From Pyronema omphalodes (taxonomy: Eukaryota > Ascomycota > Pezizomycetes > Pezizales > Pyronemataceae), in NCBI GenBank assembly GCA_024516155.1, contig JAJJXM010000200.1, positions 1 to 17,171 on the forward strand: 17,171 bases of DNA, written 5' to 3'. The notes under the pieces are model-generated. The model was not told the DNA's origin, did not search any database, and saw only the letters and a program-made list of their open reading frames with translations. The position numbers and the translations under genes were made by a program. The first letter of the stretch is position 1; the number at the start of each line of letters is the position of its first letter. Positions 9,492 through 16,877 of the stretch are shown piece by piece.

Positions 9492-9504
9492 GGAGCCCCC
9501 TCTT
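9492..9504 (-). promoter_or_regulatory. Polypurine tract of element C
   Basis: The minus strand reads AAGAGGGGGCTCC directly before the 3' LTR start TGTCACGG; the purine core is AAGAGGGGG at 9496-9504. Only 12 bases separate it from the pol stop at 9517, so there is almost no 3' untranslated internal sequence. Confidence 0.8.
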
Positions 9505-9516
9505 AGGCTCGAGTTC

Positions 9517-12500
9517 CTACGAGAGAGGTCGAGGCTTGTCTGGGTATTGCTGGTGAAACTCATCGACGGCCATAACGTCTTCAAGGAATTCCTCTGGTTC
9601 CCATGTTGGCGTGTAGTCACCCTTCCATTTCACGAGGTACTGCAAGCGACCTCGTCTAACCCGGCTATCAAGGATTTCGTCCACGAACCATTCCTCTTCA
9701 CCATCAACAACAACAGGCGGGGGAGGCGGTAGTATTTGTCCGGGCAAAGGATCCGACTGGGCAGGGTTGAGTAGTGATACTGGAAATGTCCGGTGATGGT
9801 TCATGGTGCCGGGGATGTCAAGTTCGTATGCATGTGTGCCAATGGCTCTCACAACACGATACGGGCCGAGGTGCTTGTTTTCCAACTTCCGTGATGGCCG
9901 TTCGGTGCGCAGGTTGCGAGCGTCTAGCCAGACAAGATCGTTGGGTTTAAACACAGGGGCTGGTACGCGTGACCGGTCGGCCGCTTCTGTATATCGTGCC
10001 TGGGCGTACTTCATTTCCGATCGCAGAACGTCATGAATGTGTGACATTCGTTCTGCTACTAGTTTAGCGTTGACTTCATCTGGGTTATCGGTTCTGATAT
10101 TGAGTTCGAAGGAGCACTTCGGGTGCCTGCCGTAGATCGCAAAGAACGGGGAGAGGGTAGTCGTATCGGATACTTGGTTGTTTGCTGCAAACTCAGCTAG
10201 GGACAAGTACTTTTTCCAGTCGTCCTGCAGGTAGGATACGTAAGCTCGCAGGTACTGTTCGGTGATGGCGTTTATACGTTCTGTTTGACCGTCTGTCTGG
10301 GGGTGGAATGCTGTGCTTGTTGCCGTTTCGATCCCCAGACAGGATGCAAGATATTTCCAGAAGTTGGCGATGAACTGTGGTCCTCGATCAGAGATAAGAA
10401 CATCTGGCAGGCCATGCAATCGGAAAATGTTATCCACGAAGAGCTGAGCAAACCCTTGAGCTGTGATGGTCGTATGGCAGGGGATCAAGTGCCGTTGCTT
10501 TGTCAGTCGACATACAACTGCGCAGATTGCATCGTATCCATCGGATGGAGGAAGGCCAGTGATGAAGTCTACCGAAACGCTTTGCCAAGGTTGATGTGGG
10601 ACGGGCAGAGGTTTGAGGGTACCAAAGGGAGCGTGTCTTGTGGCTTTAGTACGTTTGCCGGTATGACAATTGCGTACAAACCGTTCGACATCAGTCCGCA
10701 TGGATGGCCAGTAGTAGTTCCTGGAGGGAAGCTCGAAGGTCTTGGCGCGTCCTGGATGTCCCATGGTAGGGGGGTCGTGGTGATCTTGGATGAGGCGGAG
10801 TCGGAGAGGGTCGTAGTCGGGGACGTATTGGCAGCCACGGTACATGAGTCGGTCCTGTTGTTTTGAGCAATCGGCAAGTGATATGTCTTTCGAATGTTGG
10901 ACTCCATCATCAAGCATTTGCAGCACATGCTCCGGGAATGGGTCTGCCTTGTAACCTTCAGTGAACAACATTTCGAGCGAGGGATATTTCTCCTTTGGTG
11001 GGTTTTCGGCAGCAAGTTGAAGATTCTCAGGTAAGTTGTAGGGTTTTAAGACAGCTTGTTGGTTGGCTAACAGTCGTTCATCCCCTTCCTTTGGCAGGTC
11101 TCCAGACCTTCGAGTCAAGGCATCGGGTTTACCACCTGCAGTCCCGGGCCGGTAGATAATCTTGAAGTTGAAGCGTGACAAAAATTCGGACCACCGGGCC
11201 TGACGACGGTTCAGAAGCTTGGTAGTCATGAAATATTCGAGATTTTTATGATCAGTGAGAACCTGGATGGGGAATGCTGACCCCTCAAGGTGAGGACGCC
11301 ATTCTTCGAAGCAGCGGACAATTGCCATCAATTCCTTATCATAGATCTCGTAGTTGCATTCCGCTGGTGAATGCTTCTTGGAGAAGAAGGCAACTGGGTG
11401 CAATATACCATTATCATCGTACTGTGATAAAACACCGGCAGAAACGTAGTCTGAGGCATCGGTTTCCACTATAACGTCGCGGTCATAGTCGAAGTGTCGC
11501 AGGACTGGTGCGGTCGTAAAAGAGGTTTTTAACAAGTCAAAGGCCTTCTGTTGGTCCGGACCCCAGATGAATGGGACGGTTTTGCCGTTTTCCTTCTTGG
11601 TAAGACTGGTAAGGGGGGCCACGACTTTCGAGTAATCGCGGATGAATCGTCGGTAGAAGTTTGCAAATCCAAGGAATTCTTGGACATCCTTGAGGTTGCG
11701 AGGGTTTTCCCATTTTACCACTGTTTCTACCTTTTTCGGATCCATCTTGATACCGTCTCGTCCAACCAATAACCCAAGATACTTGACTTCTGTTTGGTGA
11801 AACTTGCATTTTTCTGGTTTTAGGTGGAGGCCGGCATTCTTCAAGGCTTCAAGAATCTGGCGAACATGTTTCCGGTGATCGTCCAGGTTTTCGGAATATA
11901 TCAGGATATCGTCGAGGTATGCGGTACAGAAGAGGTCGAGGTAAGGTCGAAGAACATCATTGATAAATGCCTGGAAATCAGCTGGGGCATTCGTAAGTCC
12001 GAAAGGCATAACAAGGGACTCGAAGAGGCCATAACGAGTGCGAAATGCAGTTTTCCATTCCTCCCCCTCTGCCATGCGTACAAGGTTGTAAGCACCTCGA
12101 ATGTCCAATGTTGTGAAGTACTTGGCCTTAGACAGTTGTAGCAGGGTTTCTTGAATCAGGGGCAAGGGGTATCGATTCTTGATAGTTCCTTCATTCAATC
12201 CGCGATAGTCCACACAGAGACGCAGCGAACCATCGGATTTCTTGACAAACAGGATTGGTGAGGCTGCTGGCGATGATGACCGTCGGATAAATCCTTTGGA
12301 AAGATTCTCCTCGAGCCATGCCTTGAGGGCCTCTAGTTCTGTGCGCGACAGGGAATACAGGGGGCCAAAAGGTGGTGTAAATCCTTCCTTCAACGGGATC
12401 CGGTGGTCGTAGGGTCGGTGGGGTGGCAGCTTATTGGCAACAGCCTCTTCGAACAAGTTCAAGAAATCGTGATACTCGGTTGGTACGATTCGTTTCAGGT

Positions 12501-13170
12501 CCTCAGGAGTGTTGACTTTGTTGTCGAGGGCTTTATTTAACTCATACAGAGACAGGGAAAATATGGAGAGTCTCTGTTTCTTAGCCACTCGACAGAAGGA
12601 AGATGCTGTCAGGGAGGCGATGTGTAGTTTGGCTGGGGCCGCAGAGAGTGGGTACAGGAAGGTTTCTGGAGGTTCTTCACTGAGACCAGAGACAGTTGTT
12701 GGTACTGGGTTGCAGTGGGCCAGGCAGTATTGTGATCCGAACGTGATTGTTCCTGAGCTGAAGCGAATTGCAACATCATGAAGTTGCAACCAGGGGATTC
12801 CAAGGACTAGGGGGTAGTGTCCTAATTTAGTGACGAACATAGGGAGCTGTTCGCGGTGCTCGTGTATGGTGCATTGAGCAAGGGCGAGGTGGGTGATGTC
12901 ACCAGAGGCAATAGGGCGGCCATCGATGACTTCCAGGGCACGGGGTTTTCGTAGGGGTTGCAGGGGGATTTGGTGATGGCGGGCGAAGTCTTCATCAACA
13001 AAGGAGATACCAGTGGCGCCACAGTCGATTAGCGCATGGGTACGAATGTTTTTATCACCGAAGGTAAGCGTGCAAGAGACAACAAGATGTTTTCCTTCCA
13101 TTGACATTTCTTCTACTACTGCATTCGTAATTCCAGGACCAGGTACTTTCCAACTAAATGAAGACAACAA
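9517..13170 (-). CDS. pol: Pol polyprotein of element C: protease-RT-RNase H-integrase-chromodomain
   Basis: 1217 uninterrupted codons counted from a TTG at 13170. The frame is open back through the gag stop, and expression is probably by -1 frameshift at 13218-13224. Protease: Asp49 in LIDCGATG. RT: DYRG, YLDD at 418-421. RNase H: Asp571, Glu613, Asp640, Asp683. Integrase: zinc finger with His798, His805, Cys835, but Gly838 (codon GGC, 10657-10659) where Cys is expected; catalytic Asp868, Asp928, Glu964 with D,D(35)E spacing; GPY module at about 1102. Chromodomain at 1161-1215 with aromatic residues Trp1161/Phe1162, Trp1182 and Trp1190 (LVKWKG, PTWEPEEF). It would copy the RNA and integrate it, aimed by the chromodomain. 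Length and order match intact fungal chromoviruses; the zinc-finger change may cripple integration. Confidence 0.93.
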   Translation of the reverse strand: MLSSFSWKVPGPGITNAVVEEMSMEGKHLVVSCTLTFGDKNIRTHALIDCGATGISFVDEDFARHHQIPLQPLRKPRALEVIDGRPIASGDITHLALAQCTIHEHREQLPMFVTKLGHYPLVLGIPWLQLHDVAIRFSSGTITFGSQYCLAHCNPVPTTVSGLSEEPPETFLYPLSAAPAKLHIASLTASSFCRVAKKQRLSIFSLSLYELNKALDNKVNTPEDLKRIVPTEYHDFLNLFEEAVANKLPPHRPYDHRIPLKEGFTPPFGPLYSLSRTELEALKAWLEENLSKGFIRRSSSPAASPILFVKKSDGSLRLCVDYRGLNEGTIKNRYPLPLIQETLLQLSKAKYFTTLDIRGAYNLVRMAEGEEWKTAFRTRYGLFESLVMPFGLTNAPADFQAFINDVLRPYLDLFCTAYLDDILIYSENLDDHRKHVRQILEALKNAGLHLKPEKCKFHQTEVKYLGLLVGRDGIKMDPKKVETVVKWENPRNLKDVQEFLGFANFYRRFIRDYSKVVAPLTSLTKKENGKTVPFIWGPDQQKAFDLLKTSFTTAPVLRHFDYDRDVIVETDASDYVSAGVLSQYDDNGILHPVAFFSKKHSPAECNYEIYDKELMAIVRCFEEWRPHLEGSAFPIQVLTDHKNLEYFMTTKLLNRRQARWSEFLSRFNFKIIYRPGTAGGKPDALTRRSGDLPKEGDERLLANQQAVLKPYNLPENLQLAAENPPKEKYPSLEMLFTEGYKADPFPEHVLQMLDDGVQHSKDISLADCSKQQDRLMYRGCQYVPDYDPLRLRLIQDHHDPPTMGHPGRAKTFELPSRNYYWPSMRTDVERFVRNCHTGKRTKATRHAPFGTLKPLPVPHQPWQSVSVDFITGLPPSDGYDAICAVVCRLTKQRHLIPCHTTITAQGFAQLFVDNIFRLHGLPDVLISDRGPQFIANFWKYLASCLGIETATSTAFHPQTDGQTERINAITEQYLRAYVSYLQDDWKKYLSLAEFAANNQVSDTTTLSPFFAIYGRHPKCSFELNIRTDNPDEVNAKLVAERMSHIHDVLRSEMKYAQARYTEAADRSRVPAPVFKPNDLVWLDARNLRTERPSRKLENKHLGPYRVVRAIGTHAYELDIPGTMNHHRTFPVSLLNPAQSDPLPGQILPPPPPVVVDGEEEWFVDEILDSRVRRGRLQYLVKWKGDYTPTWEPEEFLEDVMAVDEFHQQYPDKPRPLS
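10657..10659 (-). other. Integrase zinc-finger Cys-to-Gly change in element C
   Basis: The HHCC finger of Ty3/gypsy integrases ends in C-x2-C. Here the segment reads NCHTGKRTK, with codon GGC at the last cysteine position; one base change from TGC explains it. Element B keeps both cysteines (SCLECQKDK). Confidence 0.75.
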
Positions 13171-13179
13171 AAGAGAGTG

Positions 13180-13224
13180 ACCAGCAGCATAGCCATCTAT
13201 GTGCGGCTGGTCTAGGCATTTCCC
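13180..13224 (-). promoter_or_regulatory. -1 ribosomal frameshift signal of element C (GGGAAAT plus hairpin)
   Basis: Minus strand. The heptamer G GGA AAT (13224-13218) lies in the gag frame and fits X XXY YYZ. A 6-nt spacer (GCC TAG, containing the gag stop) follows. Bases 13211-13180 then fold: outer stem ACCAGC (13211-13206) with GCTGGT (13185-13180), and inner stem CATAG (13201-13197) with CTATG (13192-13188) around the loop ATGG. A slip gives the pol frame, which has no stop from here to the protease. Spacer length and geometry match known -1 signals (feline immunodeficiency virus uses G GGA AAC). Confidence 0.75.
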
Positions 13225-14354
13225 GACTCCTCGTCAGACAGGGGAGTCTCTGGAACTGGGTTAGGTGCAACTGCTGCGGCACAAAGGGTGGCCGGTTTAT
13301 TCGGGCAGGCTGCAGCCATGTGTCCATGTCCACCACAGTAGAGGCAGCGGCCTTCAGCTAGGCGAGCAGCGCGTTCCTGGGGTGTAATCTTGCGTCGATT
13401 AGCAGAGAGGTCCATGGGGGCAGGTCCGTAGTAGGGTGTGCTGGGCGGAGCGGGTCGTTGAGCGGGTGCAGGAGCGAAGGCGGGTGGGGCTGCACGGGGT
13501 GTGGCGTGACTCGTAGTGCGGGAACCAGTTCTCAACTTTCGCAGATTATCGATGGCACGGATCTGGGAGTCCAGTTGTTGACACTGGTTGACGAAGGTGC
13601 GGAGATCGGTAGCAGGGGGTGCCCCAATGAGTTTCTCAAGAATCTCAATGGACAGGCCATTGCGAAGAGCATCCATGGTAGCACGTTCATCCCAGTTAAG
13701 TTCAGAGACCAACCTAGAGAACTCAGCGTAGTAGGCTGAGAACTCCTTGTTGCCTTGTCGGAGGGCCTGGAGCTTGTGTCTGGCGGTTGCAGCTGCATCG
13801 GGATCGCCAAAGGTAGCCCGAAGGATCCTGATAACATCTTCAACATCGTCCAGGGATGCCGTTTCGCCATCTTCGCGGATGAAGGGGATCAGTTGTTGCA
13901 TGGCACGACCTCGGAGGCGTCCCACAGCGTAGGCAACACGTTGTCTGGCAGTGGGGTAGCGACCCTGGTCACTGAGGAGCTTGAGGCGTAGGTGGGTGAC
14001 AAATGCTCGGAGTTCTTCCCTGGAGCCATCATACAAAGGTGCATCAGGGAGTTTTTCACCCTGGCCCGCGGGCTGTGGGGCAGCAAGGAGGCGGGTGATG
14101 ATTTCGCGTTGTCGGGAAAGTTCGGCTTCCGCAGCATTGGCCCGAGCAGTTTCCTCAGCCAGGGTTGGTTGGTTGGGGTCAACATCAGGTTCTGGGGCGG
14201 GATCGGGCAGGACATGGTCAGGGGCGTTGAGAACATGACCACAGAGGTTGCGGACAAAGTTGACCGGACCAATTGTGGGGTCGAAGGCGGTGATAGTGGA
14301 AGCATCTTGGATGTTAGCCCAGAGCTCATCGGTGAAGGTTTTGTGGACAGGCAT
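13212..14354 (-). CDS. gag: Gag polyprotein of element C
   Basis: 380 residues from the ATG at 14354 (A at -3, good context) to TAG 13212-13214. An acidic, Pro-rich linker (about 50-65) precedes a short helix rich in Ala/Glu (about 65-92). The capsid-like Retrotrans_gag region is about 102-235, with RGRAMQQLIPFI and FSAYYAEFSRLVSELNW. A Pro/Ala-rich linker contains PAPMDLSA, and one zinc knuckle C-x2-C-x4-H-x4-C lies at 337-350 (CLYCGGHGHMAAAC). It would form the particle and bind genomic RNA. It overlaps the pol frame at its 3' end through the slippery site, so most product is Gag alone and a fraction Gag-Pol. Confidence 0.92.
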   Translation of the reverse strand: MPVHKTFTDELWANIQDASTITAFDPTIGPVNFVRNLCGHVLNAPDHVLPDPAPEPDVDPNQPTLAEETARANAAEAELSRQREIITRLLAAPQPAGQGEKLPDAPLYDGSREELRAFVTHLRLKLLSDQGRYPTARQRVAYAVGRLRGRAMQQLIPFIREDGETASLDDVEDVIRILRATFGDPDAAATARHKLQALRQGNKEFSAYYAEFSRLVSELNWDERATMDALRNGLSIEILEKLIGAPPATDLRTFVNQCQQLDSQIRAIDNLRKLRTGSRTTSHATPRAAPPAFAPAPAQRPAPPSTPYYGPAPMDLSANRRKITPQERAARLAEGRCLYCGGHGHMAAACPNKPATLCAAAVAPNPVPETPLSDEESGNA

Positions 14355-14357
14355 GAT

Positions 14358-14588
14358 TTAGTGGCGGGGTACTGGGACAGTGAGGGTAAACAGGATTGAG
14401 CTGGAGCTTCCGGAGGTTGACGGTGGTTGGTATTTCCACAGGATTGCTAGATAGCCGTATTCTTTGGCAAGCTGGAGGGCGATCTGGGCGTCTTCGTAGT
14501 AGGAGGTCGGGATACCAAATCTGAAGAACAGGTGTTCTGGACTGATCAGGGCAGGTTCGAATTCGCGGACCCAAGCGACTTTGTTCAT
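14358..14588 (-). CDS. Upstream ORF in the leader of element C, unknown product
   Basis: 76 codons from ATG 14588 (poor context, T at -3) to TAA 14358-14360. The stop is followed by ATC and then the gag ATG, all in one frame, so a single stop separates this ORF from gag. The product would be about 8-9 kDa with a hydrophobic, aromatic-rich middle (FRFGIP, YGYLAILW) and a Ser-rich end. I recognise no domain. It may be a regulatory upstream ORF, the N-terminal part of an originally longer Gag cut by a nonsense change, or chance. Confidence 0.35.
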   Translation of the reverse strand: MNKVAWVREFEPALISPEHLFFRFGIPTSYYEDAQIALQLAKEYGYLAILWKYQPPSTSGSSSSILFTLTVPVPRH

Positions 14589-14757
14589 GAACAATGACTA
14601 CAGGAGGCAGTTATCTTGACTGGCAGTGTCAGGTATTCTTCAAATTCGCAAGCGAAGATCGGAATACACAGCAGCAACTCGGCAAGAATAAAGACACTCT
14701 TGGTGGTTTGTTCTGGGGTTCAAAGGCTATGGACTGCGTAGGTTGGAGATTTGTTCG

Positions 14758-14766
14758 ACAGAACGT
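14758..14766 (-). promoter_or_regulatory. Self-priming primer-binding site candidate of element C
   Basis: Minus strand ACGTTCTGT, two bases after the 5' LTR end. Its exact complement ACAGAACGT occurs in the LTR on the same strand (14944-14952; also 9128-9136), about 50 nt downstream of the TATA candidate and just after a pyrimidine tract, where transcripts should begin. This is the arrangement known from Tf1 and sushi elements, in which the mRNA 5' end folds back and primes reverse transcription. No tRNA-type TGG start is present. Confidence 0.65.
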
Positions 14767-14768
14767 AA

Positions 14769-15307
14769 TGTAACGGGACAGGCTCGAGGGAACGTCCAAG
14801 GTACGCAGTGTTCAGGACAGAGGGCAGGAACAGGAACGTAGAGCAAGAGGAGGAGATACTGGAAGGAGGAGGCAGAGGTCAAGACGAAGACAAGGCTGGA
14901 GGAGGGGGAGTTGTCAAGGTAACTAGATTGCTAACTGGACAAGACGTTCTGTAAGGAAGAAAGAAAAGGAAACGGACAGAGCGGAGGGAGAGCCCTCCTT
15001 ATATACACAAATCCTCCTAAGAACAACCCAAACCCTGACAGGGTTTTCAACCGAGCCAAGAACCTAAACAAAGAAGCCAAGAAACTAATGCATGTGATAA
15101 CAATGTGACGCTTGTGCTGATGAAACGAACTAAGATAACTAAGACAGATAAGGAAGGTGATAAGGAAAGGGTAGACTAGTGCGTTGCGGCTGCGAGGGTG
15201 GCTGTACTGGTGCTGACATATGATGTGGCGCAGCCCTGCGGCTGTGCTCTATGACTGTGCAGGCTGAGACAATCCAGAATACGGGTGACAATGCTGGAGC
15301 CGTGACA
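14769..15307 (-). repeat. 5' LTR of element C
   Basis: 539 bp, two differences from the 3' LTR. On the minus strand: TGTCACGG start, about 300 bp of U3, TATATAAGG (TATA candidate), a CT-rich tract, the presumed transcript start near 14952, a short R-U5, and the end CCGTTACA. The reading frame of the flanking gag of B runs into it (15139-15307) but is meaningless there. Confidence 0.95.
14999..15005 (-). promoter_or_regulatory. TATA box candidate and promoter of element C
   Basis: Minus-strand TATATAA (followed by GG) lies about 50 nt upstream of ACAGAACGT (14952-14944). Between them is a pyrimidine-rich stretch, common before fungal transcription starts. The same arrangement is in the other LTR (9183-9189). 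Confidence 0.6.
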
Positions 15308-15312
15308 TTCTT
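15308..15312. repeat. Target-site duplication of element C, right copy (TTCTT)
   Basis: Directly follows the LTR end CCGTGACA and matches 8948-8952. Confidence 0.95.
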
Positions 15313-15516
15313 ATCCTTGAACTTATCCTTGTGCTGCACCTCCTTAGGGCGCACAGTTTCCTTGTTCTTCCCTTTTTCCTTATGGCGGTCCTCCCGCACT
15401 TCCAAAGTCTTTTTCTTTGTTATTCTTTGACGGAGTGTTGGTGTTTCTTGCCCTAGAAGAGGGTCTTCCGTATTCGTGTCGAAAAGTAAACTTAGTAGCT
15501 TGAGCCTCAAGTTCAT
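15308..15516 (-). pseudogene. gag: Gag remnant of element B, start of a shortened reading frame
   Basis: ATG at 15516 lies two bases inside the 5' LTR boundary. About the last 45 codons before the element C junction (KKKTLEV, then Lys/Glu-rich with ETVRPKEVQ) align with Gag of element A from about residue 455 on. The first codons do not align, so roughly 450 codons of capsid and N-terminal sequence are missing. With element C and one TTCTT removed, the frame runs on into 8947-8419 for about 245 codons. B therefore carried a nucleocapsid-only open frame before C landed. No primer-binding site is recognisable between the LTR and this frame. Confidence 0.7.
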
Positions 15517-15518
15517 AG

Positions 15519-16872
15519 TGTGAACCTGGCTATTGAGGCTTTCAATGAAGAGACTTATTCGATCAGTCGTTCTTCGTTTGAAAGGTATTCAACAATTAGA
15601 TTTCCCAAAAAGCTAGGAAGTAAACTAATCGATCACAGGCCGAATAAACTTAAGGGTCTCTCTTGAGGTATTGGTGTTCGAAAGGTAACGTTGTAGGTAG
15701 AGATCAGGTTGCTGATGCTGGACGAGACGGTGGGAAGACTTGGGGTCTTTTATAGACTTTCGTCTACAAGTTCGCCCAGACTTCCCAAGGGAACCAACTT
15801 CCAAACTAAGCTTAGGAGATAAGACGTGAGTCAATCTTTCGACAAATCTGCTGATGGCTCGCATCATGCTGCATGTGCAATTATATTAATTGCTCACTTG
15901 CATGATGACCCTCGTTTCAGATTAATCCTTGACATTCCTTGCCGTGCTACCACACCTTCCAATGAGGTATTGGGGTTAAGCGCCTAGTGGAGTGTGACTC
16001 CACTTGAGCGCATAATGCAGTGACTCCTCTGATAACGACATGTGAGTCATATATCTTATGAGTCGTCTTGATCATAGATGTCCCTAGAGATTCTCGATTG
16101 CGAGTGAAGGAATCTAACATCATAAGGCGTACCATGCCCTACCGGAGCGCACTGCCCCGTCACATTCCTGTGTGATGTCATTTGCCCCACCTGCGCGCAC
16201 TTGCGCGCAGCCACACCCTGGTGTGTACGCAAACGCCGTCTTATCTCGCAGTTGGTAGTCATTGGCCTAAGGTCGCGTCATATCAGTTCCACCCAACAGT
16301 TTCCCTGAGTGGTGTTCCCTGCTGTAGAACGTCGTCTCATGCTAACGCAATCTTGACCCTTGTCCTGAGCTCCACTCCTGTTGGCTGACTAGACGCTGCC
16401 TTATTCCTTGGCCGACTATCCACCCAACTCAGACCCCGGATGATCCTATTCGTCTGCCTTGCACTGTCTTGAGAATTCCCTTCTCTTGCAAGCCCTCTGG
16501 TAGCCGTGCTTGGTGGAACACAACCTCAAGTATAAGGAGGTGTCCCTTCGCCGTCGTCTTCTATCTCCATCAGCGTCGTCTGTAGTTTTCTCATGGGTAA
16601 GTCGACACCCATGAGGTAAGTTGATACTCGTTCCCATCCATCTGTGATCCTCCCACACTGACAGTGAATAACAGGTAGCGACGCCTCGGGCCGGGATCCT
16701 CGTGAGGTCCTTTCGGAAAGTCACGAATCACGTGACGTGGCTAGCAGGAGCTCCTCAGGGGGTTCTGGCCCGGGATACTAACCTTATTATTCATTCTCCT
16801 GTCGAGTTTGCCATGTTCTCTAAATGTTATACATGTTACCTATTCTATACTCACACAATATAGGGTGTGACA
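15519..16872 (-). repeat. 5' LTR of element B
   Basis: 1354 bp, same length as the 3' LTR, about 2.3% divergent. It begins on the plus strand TGTGAACC and ends GTGTGACA. It contains the same TATA candidate, the AT-rich palindrome (15877-15893) and the 9-bp-arm inverted repeat (16590-16615). I see no gene in it. Confidence 0.95.
15747..15754 (-). promoter_or_regulatory. TATA-box candidate in the 5' LTR of element B (TATAAAAG)
   Basis: Canonical TATAAAAG on the minus strand, about 235 bases before the LTR's internal edge, which would leave a long U3 and a short R-U5. Identical in the other LTR at 3562-3569. Confidence 0.5.
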
Positions 16873-16877
16873 AAATG
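16873..16877. repeat. Target-site duplication of element B, right copy (AAATG)
   Basis: Directly follows the LTR end GTGTGACA and matches 3329-3333. Confidence 0.95.

Larger units (their letters stand above)
14355..14768 (-). other. 5' leader of element C
   Basis: 414 bp between the 5' LTR and gag. It contains the primer-binding site at its LTR end and the 76-codon upstream ORF at its gag end. In the remaining bases (14589-14757) I see nothing specific; packaging signals would be expected here but cannot be identified by eye. Confidence 0.6.
8953..15307 (-). mobile_element. Element C: young, nearly intact Ty3/gypsy chromovirus inside element B
   Basis: 6355 bp. LTRs of 539 bp at 8953-9491 and 14769-15307 differ at two positions by eye (8975 C versus 14791 A; 9293 A versus 15109 C). 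TTCTT target duplications flank it. On the minus strand the order is 5' LTR, self-priming site, leader, gag, -1 overlap, pol, polypurine tract, 3' LTR. Gag and pol are uninterrupted over full length. Self-priming, the small Gag with one knuckle and the chromodomain suggest the Tf1/sushi group. The one evident defect is Gly in place of the last zinc-finger Cys of integrase. Confidence 0.95.
3334..16872 (-). mobile_element. Element B: Ty3/gypsy chromovirus inserted in element A, itself split by element C
   Basis: Bounded by two 1354-bp LTRs (3334-4687 and 15519-16872) with TG...CA ends and AAATG target duplications. Genes and polypurine tract put it on the minus strand, so 15519-16872 is the 5' LTR and 3334-4687 the 3' LTR. 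Without element C it would be about 7.2 kb. Its LTR pair differs at about 31 positions (about 2.3%, counted by eye), so it is older than C. Pol has two in-frame stops, most of gag is missing, and no primer-binding site was recognised: a defective copy. Confidence 0.95.

Noticed and set aside
10285..10866. 193-codon plus-strand ORF opposite integrase of element C
   Set aside because: Antisense shadow of a well-supported pol; no recognisable motif.
15139..15516. 125-codon ORF that could be taken for a separate gene
   Set aside because: Chimera of the gag remnant of B and the LTR of C; the part below 15308 is LTR sequence.
15662..15668. Self-priming site for element B by CTTGAGG complementarity to the bases after its 5' LTR
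   Set aside because: Only 7 nt, several such matches exist in a 1354-bp LTR, and it lies about 86 nt after the TATA candidate; chance level.
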